The notes under the pieces are model-generated. The model did no database searches, was not told where the DNA came from, and was given only the letters and a program-made list of their open reading frames with translations. This document shows positions 22,177 to 33,705 of a DNA stretch of 64,000 nt, piece by piece; within the stretch, counting starts at the first letter, position 1; every line of letters begins with the position of its first letter. Made by a program: the position numbers and the translations under genes. Source of the stretch: Rhizomucor pusillus (Eukaryota; Mucoromycota; Mucoromycetes; Mucorales; Lichtheimiaceae); NCBI GenBank assembly GCA_900175165.2, contig FWWN02000185.1, forward strand, positions 1 through 64,000, read 5' to 3'.

Positions 22177-25100
22177 CTATAATTGGTCCCCAAAGAGGAT
22201 CTTCAAATCCTTCAGTCTTTCTGATCTAGCTTCTTCTTTCGACATGTAGAATTGAGTTGTGAGATTCTACGACGGCATTTTAGTCAAGAGTTGCGTCAAT
22301 ATAGAGCTTGTGAAAACTTACATGTTTCTTGTCTTGTATTTGCAGGATGCGTTCTTCTACGGTTTTTCGCACGACGAATCGAATGACTTGAACCTATAGT
22401 AATTCCAGGCTCGTGAGTTTTATCAAACTTTTCGCCCAATATATTGCCATGTAGCTTACGGGCTTCTCTTGACCGAGGCGATGGACTCTGTCCACAGCCT
22501 GAGATTCGACAGCGTGGTTCCACCAGGGATCCATGATAAACACTTTGTTCGCCATGGTCAAGTTTAATCCAACACCGCCAGCACGCAAGCTGACAAGTAA
22601 AACAAACGTCCTGCCGTGCTTCGATGCAAACTCGGTAATAATCTTTTCTCTATCCACGCCGCGTATGCTACCATCCAATCTTAGATACTGAATACCTTCT
22701 TCTCTGAGAGCGACTTGGATGATGTCGAGAAAAGACGTGAACTGCGAAAAGACAATCGATTTGTGTCGCTCCCGGACGAAACGTTTAAGATATTCCATCA
22801 ATGCAGAAACTTTAGTCGAGCTTTCGTGACCCCTGATAGCTTTCCGAATATCGATCTTTGGCGAAGAATTGCTAGGTCTATCGTCTTCGCTGTTGTCTCC
22901 CTCTGCGAGCTTTTCTGAAATCTCCAAGAGCTCTTCTTCATTGATGGCCTGCCGGCAGATGGGACAGTGACCCTGTTCTCCTTGCTCTTCTTGCAGCTGC
23001 GCAGGGATAAGATGCAATCAGCATTTTTTTGTTGGCAAGAATAATAAATAATAGCCGGTTAGCTCACCTGTAAATACTGCATGGTGCAACTCTTGCAGAC
23101 CATATGCATGCAAGACATGACGATCTTGCTTGTAGTCGGCTCGAAGCAGAGTGGGCACTCTGCAGCGATTGGGTGCTCAGCATCTTCGGATATCGAGGTT
23201 CCAGACTGCAGTGCACGCAGGGCTTCAACAATAGCTTCGCCGTATTTATCTTTAGGACTTAAAGTGTCGAATGATATCGGGCCACTGCTACTGCTGCTGG
23301 GGCGTTTATCGTTTCTTGGCAAAACTAGCGATGGATGACAAGCAGCTTGTCGCAGCTTCGTCAGCAAACCTAAGATTGAGGTCATATTGCTGAGCGCCTT
23401 GCCAGAAGCACACAATCCAGAGAAGGTGTTCCTGCTGTAGATATATAAACTGTCGTATAAATCTTGCTCGGCTCGGGAGAATTCAAGGTATTCGATCTTG
23501 ACCTCCTTTGGTGGAAGAGCTACTATAGACTGACCGTTCGCATCCCGCATGTCCTTGGTTCGACGAAGTACAAGCGGTTCCAGCACAGTTTTGACAGCCT
23601 CCAAAGCTCGCATATCTTGCTTCTCAAATGGAATCGTGATATATGTGCGCCAGAACTTGTAACTAGCCCTGGAATGCCGTATATGAGCGACAATGTACTA
23701 TCGGATATCCATATTTGATCGTACCATGGCTCATATCTTAGGAACTTTACAAGTGAGTACAAGTCCTCCAGTTTGTTCTAAAGAAAACAGTTCGCTTTAA
23801 TTTCTTTTCTAATCCTAACATGGATGAAGTGATATCTATTACCTGTATAGGAGTACCGGTCACTGCCCAGCGGCGAGGTGCTTTCAATGCCGCACAGAAC
23901 TGTGCTCTCTTGCTCGTTCTATTCTTGATCAGATGAGCCTCGTCTAGAACCACGCGCCAAAAGTGAATATCACGCAATGCGCTGTCCGATGAGTTGAAAT
24001 CCGATATAACCATGTCGTAGGTCGTAATAAGGACGTCGGGCGCTGATCCATCCCAACTGCATATCCTGCGATGAGAAAACTGTTCTCTCTCGCGGCCGTA
24101 AAACGATTGAACTTTGATTGTTCCAGGCTCTGATCCTCTCAGGATCTCCTCACGCCACTGCGCCTGTAAGGTAAGTGGACATACAATCAACGTTGTAGGT
24201 GATGAATTCGGGGGTAAATCAGTAGGAAGAGGGGTCACTCCACAGCGGTAACGGTTCTTATGGATCAGACTGAGTATTTCAATGGTCTTTCCTAGGCCCA
24301 TTTCTACGGAAAAATCGTGTTGTTAATTCCAAACATACATCGCTACCTATGGATTTCCATTTACCATCTGCCAGGATGCCGCCTCGTTCTTTTGTATCTA
24401 ATGCCGGGAATTCGAGTGATAATTCACCGCTGTAAGGATTAAAATAAAAGAAGGAAGGAGTGGATGGATCTGACGGTTGGTCGAATTCTTCCGGAAATGG
24501 ATATTCTTCCCACAGAGGATGCATCGAACGCATACCTAGATCACCGTTGCTTTGGTCCATCGTCTCTTTTTGCAGCATCCAGGCCAGAGCTCGTTTCTGA
24601 TACGGCTTCAGCACTAATGCAAGTTCGGGTGGTGCGTCTAACTCTGCAATCTGCTGATCAAACTGTCGTGCTTTATCGTAAATTGCGTCCAGCTGTTCAT
24701 TGCTCAAGGTATATTCATGCTCTTGGATCAAGTTCTCTTCATCTGGATCTTCTTCTCTAACTCTTTGGACTGGAGTCGCTATGGATGTTTTGAACATTTT
24801 GTACTTGTCGTCTAGCTCGTCCTCGTCAGAAATAGTCAAGTTCATTCGCTGGACAGCTGATCGAGTCGTCTTCAAATTCAATCGTCGGATAAGGTCTAAT
24901 ATAGCAAGCGTGCGTTGTTCGGCCAAGCGCTCCTCTGCTGTTTCTGTGTTGCTATCAAATCCATACTTTTGTTGTTCATTCATTATAGGTATAATTGGGC
25001 GGAAAGCCGACTTGTTGAAATAGCATTTGACGGCAATTTGGATATCTTTTCCCGTTGATAGTTGAGGAAGACAATCAATGACTGTCGCTTCAAAGTCGCA

Positions 25101-25752
25101 TAGGCCCAGGTCCAGTAACAACGAGATCATTCGCGACGAATCGCTCTTCAGACGACCAATTTCACGACCAGATACTGTTGTGAATCGAGTAATGATGTTT
25201 TCACCCTTTCTTCTCTTCCCGATGTACTTTGCAAAACCTGGCTGTTGTCGAGTAATCAGGATCGGATCGCCTTCTTTAATCGGACTTGGACCAGTGATCG
25301 TCGACCATCCTGTTCAAAGACAGTTTGCAGTTAGCGTCACGATATATACAAGTAGCAACGCATTATATTGTACCTTCAATGTATATAAATCCAATATATA
25401 GCTTATTCTTGTCTTTAGATCTGGAGGACGACGAGGCGGAGGATGACGAAGCCGAAGAAGCCAAGTCTGCAGTTGCATAGAACATATTGGCAGCGCGTTC
25501 CAAGTCTCCTCGGCATACTTTGAGAAGAGAGACCAGCTTTGACTCTGGCACGTTCTCGCCGACGAGATCACGTAGTATCTTCACTTTGCTGGCGGTTTCT
25601 GGAGAGAGACGTGCGGCAGGCTGTGCCGGCGGTGACGACGACGTCGTCTCCAACCGTGGCTCCTTTGTTGATCGCACGGGGGAAGCCTCTTCCATTTCTA
25701 CATCGCTGGATTCTCTCGTAAAAAACGGTCTCTTTCGTGATTCTTGGCTCAT
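22177..25752 (-). CDS. RAD5: RAD5/HLTF-type DNA translocase and ubiquitin ligase
   Basis: It acts in error-free bypass of damaged replication forks by polyubiquitinating PCNA and reversing forks. Domains in order: a disordered N-terminus; a UBA/CUE-like helix set (VKILRDLVGENVPESKLVSL); a HIRAN domain (DPILITRQQPGFAKYIGK, then GREIGRLKSDSS); the SNF2 ATPase with LADEMGLGKTIEIL spliced across an intron, VVLDEAHLIKNRTSKRAQF and RRWAVTGTPIQ; an inserted RING finger (CPLCFEPTTSKIVMSCMHMV, CKSCTMQYLQ, CPICRQAI); and the helicase C-lobe (SIVFSQFTSFLDIIQ, VLLVSLRAGGVGLNL, AVDRVHRLGQEKPV). The end is EARSERLKDLKILFGDQL. The architecture is full length. It converges on SAM50, with 97 bases between the stops. 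Confidence 0.93.
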
Positions 25753-26087
25753 GGTTCAGGCGAGATCGTCTAGACAGAAAGGGACGTATGAAACCCAGAC
25801 GCGGCGGGACGCGTCCATTCAAAAAAGGACGACGCGACTTGCACAAAGTCAAATGCGGGGGCGGGAACGGCAGCACTTTTCAAGACACTTTTAATTGCTC
25901 TCAAGAATGCATACAGAATTGCCATATATTAAGATGTTAGATGCTACTAGAAGAAATTAAATACACATGAGGAGTATGACTGTACTATGCTAAATGAAGG
26001 AGGAACGAGGAAACAAATGAAGGGAAAAAAGAACGAACCAAATTAAAGGAAAAGGAAAGAACAATGAACAAGGTGTATATGGGGTTG

Positions 26088-26822
26088 TTACTGAATGTCG
26101 TTCATGGCGATGGCCAGGGCAGCCATGCATTTGTGAGCTCGATCCAGGTAAAGATAATCAGGTTGCGATGGGACGGAATGCTTTTTTAGATCTTTAGAGG
26201 GAAAAAATAGATTAAGATCTATGTCTCGGATATGCGGTATTTTTCTCCTTTTTGCATACCTTTGAGCAAGAGACAGTATCTTGTGATTCGTTGGATGGGT
26301 GCAATGGCATAATCAGCATACAACAGCTTATTCATTTGTTTTTCCTGTAGATGCAAAAGCTTATGCATGAGCCACCACCACCGGCGCTTTGCGTTTAAGC
26401 TAAGAGATAAATTCGTCGTTTACCTGCATGAGCTGTCGGCATACAATGTTTGCGTTTGCTTTCTTGGTAGCGCATCGCTGAGCCTTTGCGAAATTGGCGG
26501 CGTAGGAGATGTAGATATCGAATCGGTTGAGATATTCGCAAAAGACTTTGCCAACGCCACAGCTGCAGCAGTTGCGGCACGAATGGTTGCTTTCGATGGC
26601 ATGCACAGTTTCGTGTAACCTCCGGAGAATGGCACTTGATAAGGCAATAAGTTCTGGAATGTACGCAAAGATTGTTTCGACGTCCTTAATGTTGACTAGC
26701 GGTCTAGGCTGTGCAGTAGCTGCTTCTTTGAGTGGATCCATGAACATCTGTAAGGAGGTTTAATGTACGTATTAATACGCAGAGTTAAACTAAATATTAT
26801 TATTAATCTTTTACAAGCTCTT

Positions 26823-26862
<40 letters not shown>

Positions 26863-27696
26863 TCATCTCTGCTTGCTTGCGTTTATGTGTATGTGCGCAT
26901 TAGAGCTCTCCGTGGATTATCCCTCACCTCTTTGATAATTGTCAAGTGATCAAGATACGTTTCTTCTGTGGAGATCATTTCCGTCATTATAAAACGAGAC
27001 AATTGCGCCGAGCGAAGTGACTGTTTTGCATAGGGCTAAAAATACATGGAGAAGCCAAAGAAAGGATTAGATATATTTTAAAGAAGGGTAGGGTTTGCCC
27101 GTGAGAAGCGGTGTACGAACCTTCTCTGATGATGATTCTAGCAAGTATGAGTTGAACGTTTTAGTCCAAATTGTTCGGCCCTGCAACTCCTTTGCTTTGT
27201 TGTTATCGCCTGAGGAGAACCATCGCTTGAATTTGAATGAAGAGCTGTCTAGCAATATCAGGCTGTGTCTTTTAATAGCAGACGGAGGTTTGCTGAGTAA
27301 AGTCGCGGTTGAAGGTGCTACGGGCTTTTCTCGCAAGGTGCTACTTCGGCCACCGTGCTGCTTCTGCTGCTGCTTCGTCGGTTTCGGCTGTTGCTGCTGC
27401 TGCCGTTGGCCATTATGTTTGCTGGAGGAGTTGCTGCCGTGGTGCGAGCCGAAGAGGTTGCTATCTAGCACTGAAAGTGATCGACGAATCGGATGCTGCC
27501 GCTGTTGTCGTGAAGATGGAGGTTGTGTTGGTGCACTGACTCTGGCACGAAGAGGATGTCGACGCTGCTCAGTAGTAGTGGAAACCGCAGGTTCGAATTC
27601 AATTGGTTTGGATTCAGAGAAGAAGCTGTTGATACATTCAGTTGCCCAGTTACGTGCTTCGATTACTTCAAAGGATGGCTGTATATATGGCGGCAT
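26088..27696 (-). CDS. Rho guanine nucleotide exchange factor, DH domain without PH
   Basis: DH domains activate Rho-family GTPases by promoting GDP release. The N-terminal half is a disordered region rich in Gln, Ser and basic residues (RQQRQHPIRRSLSVLDSN). After introns the DH domain appears: LSRFIMTEMISTEETYLDHL (first conserved region), then the exon 26427-26745 with KDVETIFAYIPELIALSSAI, and IAPIQRITRYCLLLKDLKKH (third conserved region). The protein stops soon after, at AMNDIQ, so the PH domain that normally follows is missing. A (CA)n tract sits in one intron. MPPYIQPSFEVIEARNW at 27696 is the likely start; an in-frame upstream start at 27804 would add an unlikely leader. Confidence 0.8.
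26826..26858 (+). repeat. (CA)n microsatellite
   Basis: An uninterrupted dinucleotide tract of about 16 CA units lies inside an intron of the RhoGEF gene, between the exon ending ...LDHLTIIKE and the one starting MFMDPLKEAATAQ. It is likely length-polymorphic. Confidence 0.95.
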
Positions 27697-28507
27697 GCGG
27701 GCGGCGATGAAAGGATTACAAAAAAGAAGGAAGATGCAAGGAGAAGAAGCGAGATTTGCATTTTTTGTAGCACCCTTTTTTTCAATCGCGCGCAGATTTG
27801 ACACAACACAAAATCGACATCATTCTTTTCCGTTTTTCTCGTGCGTTCGGACCACCTTTTCTTTTTTTTTTTTTGCTAGACGCTTCTGTACGAGCGCCAA
27901 TCCGCAGAATAAGATTCATGGCTTTGCTTTGCTTTGCTTTTCCCTTGAAAACCTAAATGATGTTATTTCACATTGCAAGATTCTGGCTGCTCACTTGGCA
28001 TACCCTCTCTCCCTCTCCAGGGGTGGTGGAAACTATTCTCTTTTCAGGTCAGATTACGACCAAACTATCTCACTTGGAGTCGACTCCGCAAATGAACCTG
28101 TAAGATTCACGAGCATCGATGTGAGCCTAAAAGACGACAATCCATTGCAATCCCGAGATTTTTTCCTGCATCCGTTATCAGCCGTCTTTTCAATGCACGG
28201 TTGGCGTCTCTTGGCTTAAAATAAACAATTCGTCGCTTCTTTCTCTTTTACTAGCACCATAGCGTTGCTGCAGCCGAGTTGAGACGCGTGAAATGACGCA
28301 ATCCTTTTCCATTACACCCTTGTCGTGTACAGTCATGGTTAGTCGTTACCTATTTCATCGGTTAGTCATCGGAAGCGGTGTAATGTATGAAAACGGAAGT
28401 GATTCCAGAAGAATTTTTCGGTTTGTGTAGCATAGTGGAAGAACTAGTTAATTTCGATTCCGTAAAGTTTGCACAAATACATGATCAAGATCAACTGGGT
28501 ATGATTG
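27697..28507. other. RhoGEF upstream region, no supported gene
   Basis: It holds a T-rich tract at 27857-27874 and a twice-repeated GCTTT motif near 27918. A plus-strand reading frame crosses it, but that frame starts antisense to the RhoGEF gene and its composition is not protein-like. Presumed promoter of the RhoGEF gene. Confidence 0.4.
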
Positions 28508-28984
28508 TTATTCAACCCCGTAGTTTGATCGCTCCTTAACCGTAGCCAGGTGTACTATTCTACGAGTAATAATGACGGGTTCAATTGGATGATCGGCTGC
28601 TGCTGCAAAGAATTTATCTTCTGGGCTTCGGACTTGTATAATCGATCCCTTTAGAAACAAAGAACGCGGGGCGGAGTACTTGCTTTGTTCTTTTGGGTAT
28701 GTAAACCTGAAATCTTTGCCAGAGTCGCACATGAATCTCGTGCGTCAAACAACAGTCTAAAGACATGTAGAGATCTGCAACTGTTGTGTCAATAAATCCC
28801 CTGTCTGGGCTTTGCCGTTCTCTGTGCCTTCTCCCCTCGAATTTGCACCTGTATGTGACACAGCATACGGCGCGAACCAGTCGGCAGAGATCTTTTAGAT
28901 CATGTCCTCCCCGGCCCAATGTTTCGGGACATGTTCCTTCTTACTCTTTTTCAGAACAATGTCCGGGACTACACCGCTCTGCAT
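28508..28984 (-). pseudogene. Unrecognised protein-like frame with internal stop
   Basis: One minus-strand frame reads MQSGVVPDIVLKKSKKEH, then KHWAGEDMI, a TAA at 28895-28897, then ISADWFAPYAVSHTGANS and TENGKAQTGDLLTQQ. A 45-base GT-AG segment can then be removed to join FMCDSGKDFRFTYPKEQ, SLFLKGSIIQVRSPEDKFF and HPIEPVIITRRIVHLATVKE, before a stop at 28508. Composition on both sides of the TAA looks like real protein, which suggests either a broken gene or a splice form I have not resolved. An alternative frame over 28720-28920 is also open (NLCRLVRAVCCV...). I recognise no family. Confidence 0.3.
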
Positions 28985-29307
28985 TGTATCAGATGCTAAA
29001 AGTCAATCTAAGCAAAGCCGAGCCCGTGCCAACCTGTTACAAGACAGGGTGCAGCCAACAGTCAGGCGTCGCACGATATGCTGTGTGTGCTCTTCCAAGT
29101 CAAATTTTAAACAGAATCGCAGAGCTTCAATCTAGTAGGATGCAATCTGTATGAAGGAAAAAAAGGTTTCCTCGCGAGCGATGCAAACATTCAACGTTGC
29201 AGCAAGTTGCAGTGCATAATCACTCTTATTATTTCTTTTTTTGGATGGAAGCTAAAAATTCTGGCTTTGTGGTTTCAGAACCAGGAACAGCAACAAACAA
29301 CGAAACC

Positions 29308-30488
29308 ATGCATGCTCTACTTCGGATATCTCGACCGCTCGTTTCACAGCGCACATATTCCACCGCAGTCAAAGTCCTCGGCATAGAGACGTCATGCGAC
29401 GACACTTCTGCTGCCATTGTATCCTCCAATCGCGAGATCCTGTCTCAAGTTGTCCATGGCCAGAAAGATCTCCATGAACCAATGGGAGGGATCGTCCCGA
29501 CACTTGCGAGTCTCGGCCATTCACAGCACCTGCCAGGTGTAATCACTCGTACACTCGAAGAAGCCAACCTATCTATCAATGAAATCGATGCAATAGCTGT
29601 CACACGCGGTCCTGGGCTTCCCCCATGCCTACCAGTTGGATTGAATGCAGCAAAGGCGCTCGCTGCAGTCACCAAGAAGCCTCTTATTGGAGTACATCAC
29701 ATGGAAGCGCATGCGCTGACAGCACGTTTAACGAATCCAGTTGAATTTCCATTCATGACATTGTTGATATCGGGTGGACATACGTTGCTGTTGACAGCGA
29801 ATGGATTGGGAGATTACACTGAGCTTGGAACGAGTCTGGACAACGCTGTAGGCGAGGCTATCGACAAAACAGCTCGCTTACTAGGTCTAGAGTGGGCACA
29901 GCAGGGCGGTCCAGGAGCAGCGCTGGAGCGCGCTGCAGCTCAAGGTGATCCTGAGCGCTTTGCATCCCGTCTCCCTATGCCGATGCTGCAACGTAACAAG
30001 TCTGTGATCAAGTTTAGCTTCTCCGGACTCAAGACCATGGTGGCCAGACTTGTGGAAACTGAGAAGCTCTCGAGTCCTCAGGATATCAACGATGTTGCTG
30101 CAGCTTTCCAAATGGTGTGCATACGCCACATTGAGCAAAAACTGAGACTCGCACTGGATCAGGAAGTGCCGAATAAGCCATTGACTGCTCTAGTTGTGAG
30201 CGGCGGTGTCGCCAGCAACAAGTTCTTTCGATCAAGGTATTGATTTCGCTTATTGTGGAAAAAACATTACAATATATCTTATATATTTGTCTTCGTTGAA
30301 GATTGGAAACAGTAGCAGCATCGTATGGACTACCTCTTGTATGTCCACCTCCCGCTCTTTGCACCGACAATGGAGTCATGATTGCCTGGACAGGATTAGA
30401 ACGGTTCCAAGCTGGATTAATAGATGACTATACAATCACGTCGCTTCCGAAATGGCCACTTGAGTCGCTCAAGCACTCAAAAATCTAA
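29308..30488 (+). CDS. QRI7: Mitochondrial tRNA threonylcarbamoyladenosine synthase subunit
   Basis: This TsaD/Kae1/OSGEPL1-family enzyme transfers the threonylcarbamoyl group to A37 of ANN-decoding tRNAs in mitochondria. The start MHALLRISRPLVSQRTYSTA looks like a mitochondrial presequence (basic, no acidic residues). The ASKHA fold follows: VKVLGIETSCDDTSAAIV, VTRGPGLPPCLPVGLN, the metal-binding HHMEAHALTARL, LISGGHTLLL, KFSFSGLKTMVARL and VVSGGVASNKFF. One intron near 30235-30301 precedes LETVAASYGLPLVCPPPALC with CTDNGVMIAWTGLERF. The C-terminus LPKWPLESLKHSKI is typical. Longer in-frame starts upstream are less convincing. Confidence 0.95.
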
Positions 30489-31141
30489 AGAATGGAGGAT
30501 ACCAGGTCATGTGCTTCGACACCAATGGCCCCTACCAACTATTTTCTCGGATTATCAACAAACTCACCCTCAAAGTTCCAAGCGAAGTATCATATGCCTA
30601 ATTGTCATGTCTGACACCGGATGCTGTTCTTGCGGCTGGCGCGGAAGGATGACAATAGATGCAATTGTAAATGTCAAATAACTTCATATACCGGAGCAAA
30701 GAATGGAAGCCTCTGTAAAGCTTAAAATAGCATCTAATACTAAGTACCTTAGATTTCAGTAAAATAGAAAGCATCATTGTAAACTGTTGCCGTTTTAGCT
30801 GTAAAGTCGTTGATGAAATGATGATGTCCAAACCCAATTAAATACTTGTCAGTCCTCACCAGATGCTGAGCACCGGTTTATACAGTATACTATTTAGCTG
30901 CGTAGCATCATCGTCTAATCAAACCAGCGTAGAGCCGGGAGTGTTCGTCTACCTGTTGCGGAAGTCAATAAATAATCATTGTACACCGCAACGCTTTTAA
31001 ACGAGTTGATTTTTTCTCAATCATTACTGGCGGTCATGCATCCAAACCACGCAGAAACTGAAGGCATATAAATATACGGTCGTCGTAAAGAGGAAAATAC
31101 AAACTGTGCCCTACCCGAGAATCGGTTCTTCGACCGACAAA
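30489..31141. other. Intergenic, no gene seen
   Basis: About 650 AT-rich bases with short frames only. A TATAAATATA stretch at 31067-31076, some 70 bases before the ATG at 31142, could be a TATA box for the small gene that follows. Confidence 0.45.
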
Positions 31142-31453
31142 ATGGACGCATCTACGAGGAACGTCAACGAATTTGACGCCTTCGAGACTTTGCTACCATG
31201 TAACTACTTCAATTTTCCGTATTAAATGATACCTTTGAACTGTCCCATGTCATAAAATTTGCCCAGCTTTCATATGATACCAAAGACAGGCCCAAACGCG
31301 GAAACGTTACCACAAGCTCATGAAAACAAAAAAATAAACAGCCAGGCTTTGCAACGAGGCTGGCCACCAGACTTGCAGGGGGGATCCACTGGCCTCATTC
31401 ATCGCGAGAAAGGTGGCGAAGGGGCAAGGGGACGAAAGTCCCAATTTTTTTAA
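31142..31453 (+). CDS. Hypothetical two-exon small protein entering repeat copy B
   Basis: Exon 1 (31142-31199) reads MDASTRNVNEFDAFETLLP. An intron from 31200 (GTAACT) to 31289 (GACAG) joins in frame to PNAETLPQAHENKKINSQAL, then GWPPDLQGGSTGLIHREKGG and the end GRKSQFF, 73 residues in all. The HENKKIN segment is encoded by the 38-base block shared with copy A at 3-40. I know no homolog. It may be a real small gene, or the 5' part of a larger one truncated by the repeat. Confidence 0.35.
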
Positions 31454-32193
31454 CACCTCATTGCCTTGACTCAACAATGTCAAGAGCAGTTGCCATAATT
31501 TTAACTTTTTTAGGAAGGAATAAACATAAGTCGGGTAAACCTCTTCTAGTCTTAAAGGCTGTTTTCCATCCTGCTTATCGATCATGCCTGCGAGCGACAA
31601 CTTGACAGAGTCCAGCGTCGCAGCAGCCTTTTTCTTTCCAGTCAGAGCCGGTTCTGTGTCGAGTATGAGAGCTATAATAATTATCACACTTGAAGCGTAG
31701 GCTTCTACAAGTTTACGGACGCGTTCTCTTGGAGCCTTGTCAAAGATTCTTGCAACAGCTCACTTTCATATTGCAACTCGTTGAGAGCCAGGCTCTTCCG
31801 GTCAAATATACTCTCTTTACTGCGCAACCTGCTTGTTCACGTTGATTTTAATATATATATCTATTAGTCTCTTCCATCACCGTAAAGCCTTTGAGCACTG
31901 CTGGTTTTCTTTTTTCTTTTCCTGAGCATCGCCTCTGTCAAATTCCTTGGGGAGGGCGGTATCACATGACCATGAAAAAATTTTGGTTCTTGTCCTACCG
32001 ATCCAAATTCACTCCTTCACTTTTATTATTCATAGTTAAATGTATGGCTTTGATGCAAGATTCTGTTTCTTCAGCTTTCAAGGAATTTGTACGTACTCGT
32101 TGCACCTCTGTACGACCATTATGCGCCGACTTGTCGTGCAACGTGCACGGACTCCAGCCAACGAGAATTCAAACACCGTCTGTTATGCAGAGA
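31303..32193 (+). repeat. Dispersed direct repeat, copy B
   Basis: Partner of copy A at the left edge. The blocks 31303-31340 and about 31658-32193 match; the intervening sequence does not. Long exact stretches remain, for example CTGAGCATCGCCTCTGTCAA at about 31921 and 901. Copies A and B differ by scattered substitutions and a few small indels, so the duplication is old enough to have drifted. Confidence 0.88.
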
Positions 32194-32240
32194 AAATAAA
32201 CTTGCAAGGTCTGAGCTCCCTAAATTGCTGGCTTTGTTGA
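32040..32240 (+). CDS. Small conserved ORF inside repeat copy B (66 residues)
   Basis: Counterpart of the ORF at 1020-1229: same ATG after an in-frame TAA, same first 51 codons with five substitutions, then an unrelated C-terminus (KINLQGLSSLNCWLC). The shared part includes MYGFDARFCFFSF, TYSLHLCTTIMRRL and VQRARTPAN. Composition is unusual (Phe, Cys and Arg rich), and no family is recognised. Confidence 0.35.
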   Translation: MYGFDARFCFFSFQGICTYSLHLCTTIMRRLVVQRARTPANENSNTVCYAEKINLQGLSSLNCWLC

Positions 32241-32406
32241 CGCAAAAATAAGCCAAGTAGTACGACTTTTCTTCTTTCATGATGTCATTCAGGTTGAGAT
32301 TGCCTCGTACATATATCGGACGAGCGTGCTAAATGGAGCAGCCACTAGCGGAAACCTCAGGAAAGGGATGAATAGTCAGCTATGCAGTTCCAAACCTGCT
32401 ATTTAG

Positions 32407-33657
32407 TTACTCTTGTAGAACACTATCAGACTGGGTATTTTCGTAATAGTACAGGTAAGGATAAGGGATATAAAGGATAAAATATTCAATCCGTTTTTCT
32501 TGATCATTGTAGAAAATGCTATCCGAAGGTCTATCCATGGTTAGGATGGTTCCAAAGTCACCATGCCTATCGTTCCAATGTCGGGATGATGCCGGCTGTC
32601 TGTAGGACCTGAATGACTCCAGCAAATGCAAATATGTATGCGGCGACATTGAAATAAAAGGTTCATGGTTCATCATACCATAGACGATTCCAATGTCTTA
32701 CGAAGGCGTTCCAATGATTATAATAAACTGCACAAATTCTATGTACAGATACCATGATATGTAAAATTATACGGCATCGGTACAGTTCGATTTCCTTCAG
32801 TGAACTTGTTAAAATCCTGGAACGTGATATCGTATGGATCGATCAGGCCAATGGATACGGCGATATCGTAGCTCTCGCGATCAAGAATCAGACAATTGTA
32901 GTACATGGATAGAGTTGTGCAGAACTCTCGAGATCTTCCTGGATCCTGACCTGGGGATGGAAACCTCGAACAATCTTCGGAAGTTTTTGGCGTCATTGCG
33001 TTCAGCGGGAGGAAGGACACCCCGTTCATATTGTCTTCTTCATCAGCATAACCCAGGACATCAAGGACCAGATTTCCCACTCGCATCTGGATACCGGCGT
33101 ACTGTAGATCCTTCAAACCTGGAAGTTTAAAGATTTAGCGCCTAGCATCGTACTGCTTTTCACGGAAACCGAACCAGCCACGTGTATAGCGGATACTCCC
33201 TCCGATCGTATTCGTGACCGTCTCGTTCAGATCATATGCGTGCTGCGAGATCCAATACTCCTTATTGGCACATTCTGCCATGAACAGATCCAGCTGGCCT
33301 ATTAAATCGAAGTAAAATTTCAATGCAATATTCGAGTACTCTTGCTTCCCGAGGGCCACGTGAAGATTGCATAAAGCCATCACGAAAAAGGAAGATTGGC
33401 ACTCTCAAAGAGAACTTCGATGACATACTTCTTCAGTTGTTCATAAATATTGCGATGAGGCACATTGATATCCCGACTACGAAGTTCTTGTAAGTAGTGG
33501 TAATACTTCATATCATGCGCGCCATCATATAACGTTTTGTCCATCGTCTTTTTTTTATGTCCATGAAACACCGTTCATAGTTCGAGGTGGGACCTGCATA
33601 CACCAGGACGTCGCGGCCATCGAACACCATATCATAGCATCTCAGGACTAGACACAT
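32407..33657 (-). CDS. Unrecognised multi-exon gene, intact when spliced
   Basis: Genomic frames here look broken, but four short GT-AG introns restore one open frame of about 380 residues. The start MCLVLRCYDMVFDGRDVL is joined by a 61-base intron to TMDKTLYDGAHDMKYYHYL, VPHRNIYEQLKKYVIEVLFE, then by a 62-base intron to KYSNIALKFYFDLIGQLDLF and WISQHAYDLNETVTNTIGGS, RGWFGFR, then by a 45-base intron to LKDLQYAGIQMRVGNLVLD and CTTLSMYYNCLILDRESYD, and by a 56-base intron to DIGIVYGMMNHEPFISMSP. The end is ENTQSDSVLQE. It is rich in Tyr, Phe and Asp with possible N-glycosylation sites (NET, NRT, NFT). No transmembrane segment or domain is recognised. A 5' extension is possible. Confidence 0.5.
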
Positions 33658-33705
33658 GTTTGAATGACTTAACGTGCGTTTCGTCCCCGATTCGGCATTT
33701 CTGAT

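Noticed and set aside
27095..28219. Plus-strand open frame of 374 codons
   Set aside because: Its first half is antisense to the RhoGEF N-terminal exon, it shows runs of Cys and Phe from CAG/TTT-rich DNA, and it matches no family.
28534..28541. TCCTTAAC, a match to the U12-type branch site
   Set aside because: No RTATCCTT donor lies upstream, and no gene model needs an intron here.
28388..28543. 51-codon plus-strand frame (MKTEVIPEEFFGL...) and a following frame with FNWMIGCCCKEFIFW
   Set aside because: The two pieces cannot be joined in phase through the GTATGA...CGTAG segment, and the opposite strand is at least as protein-like.
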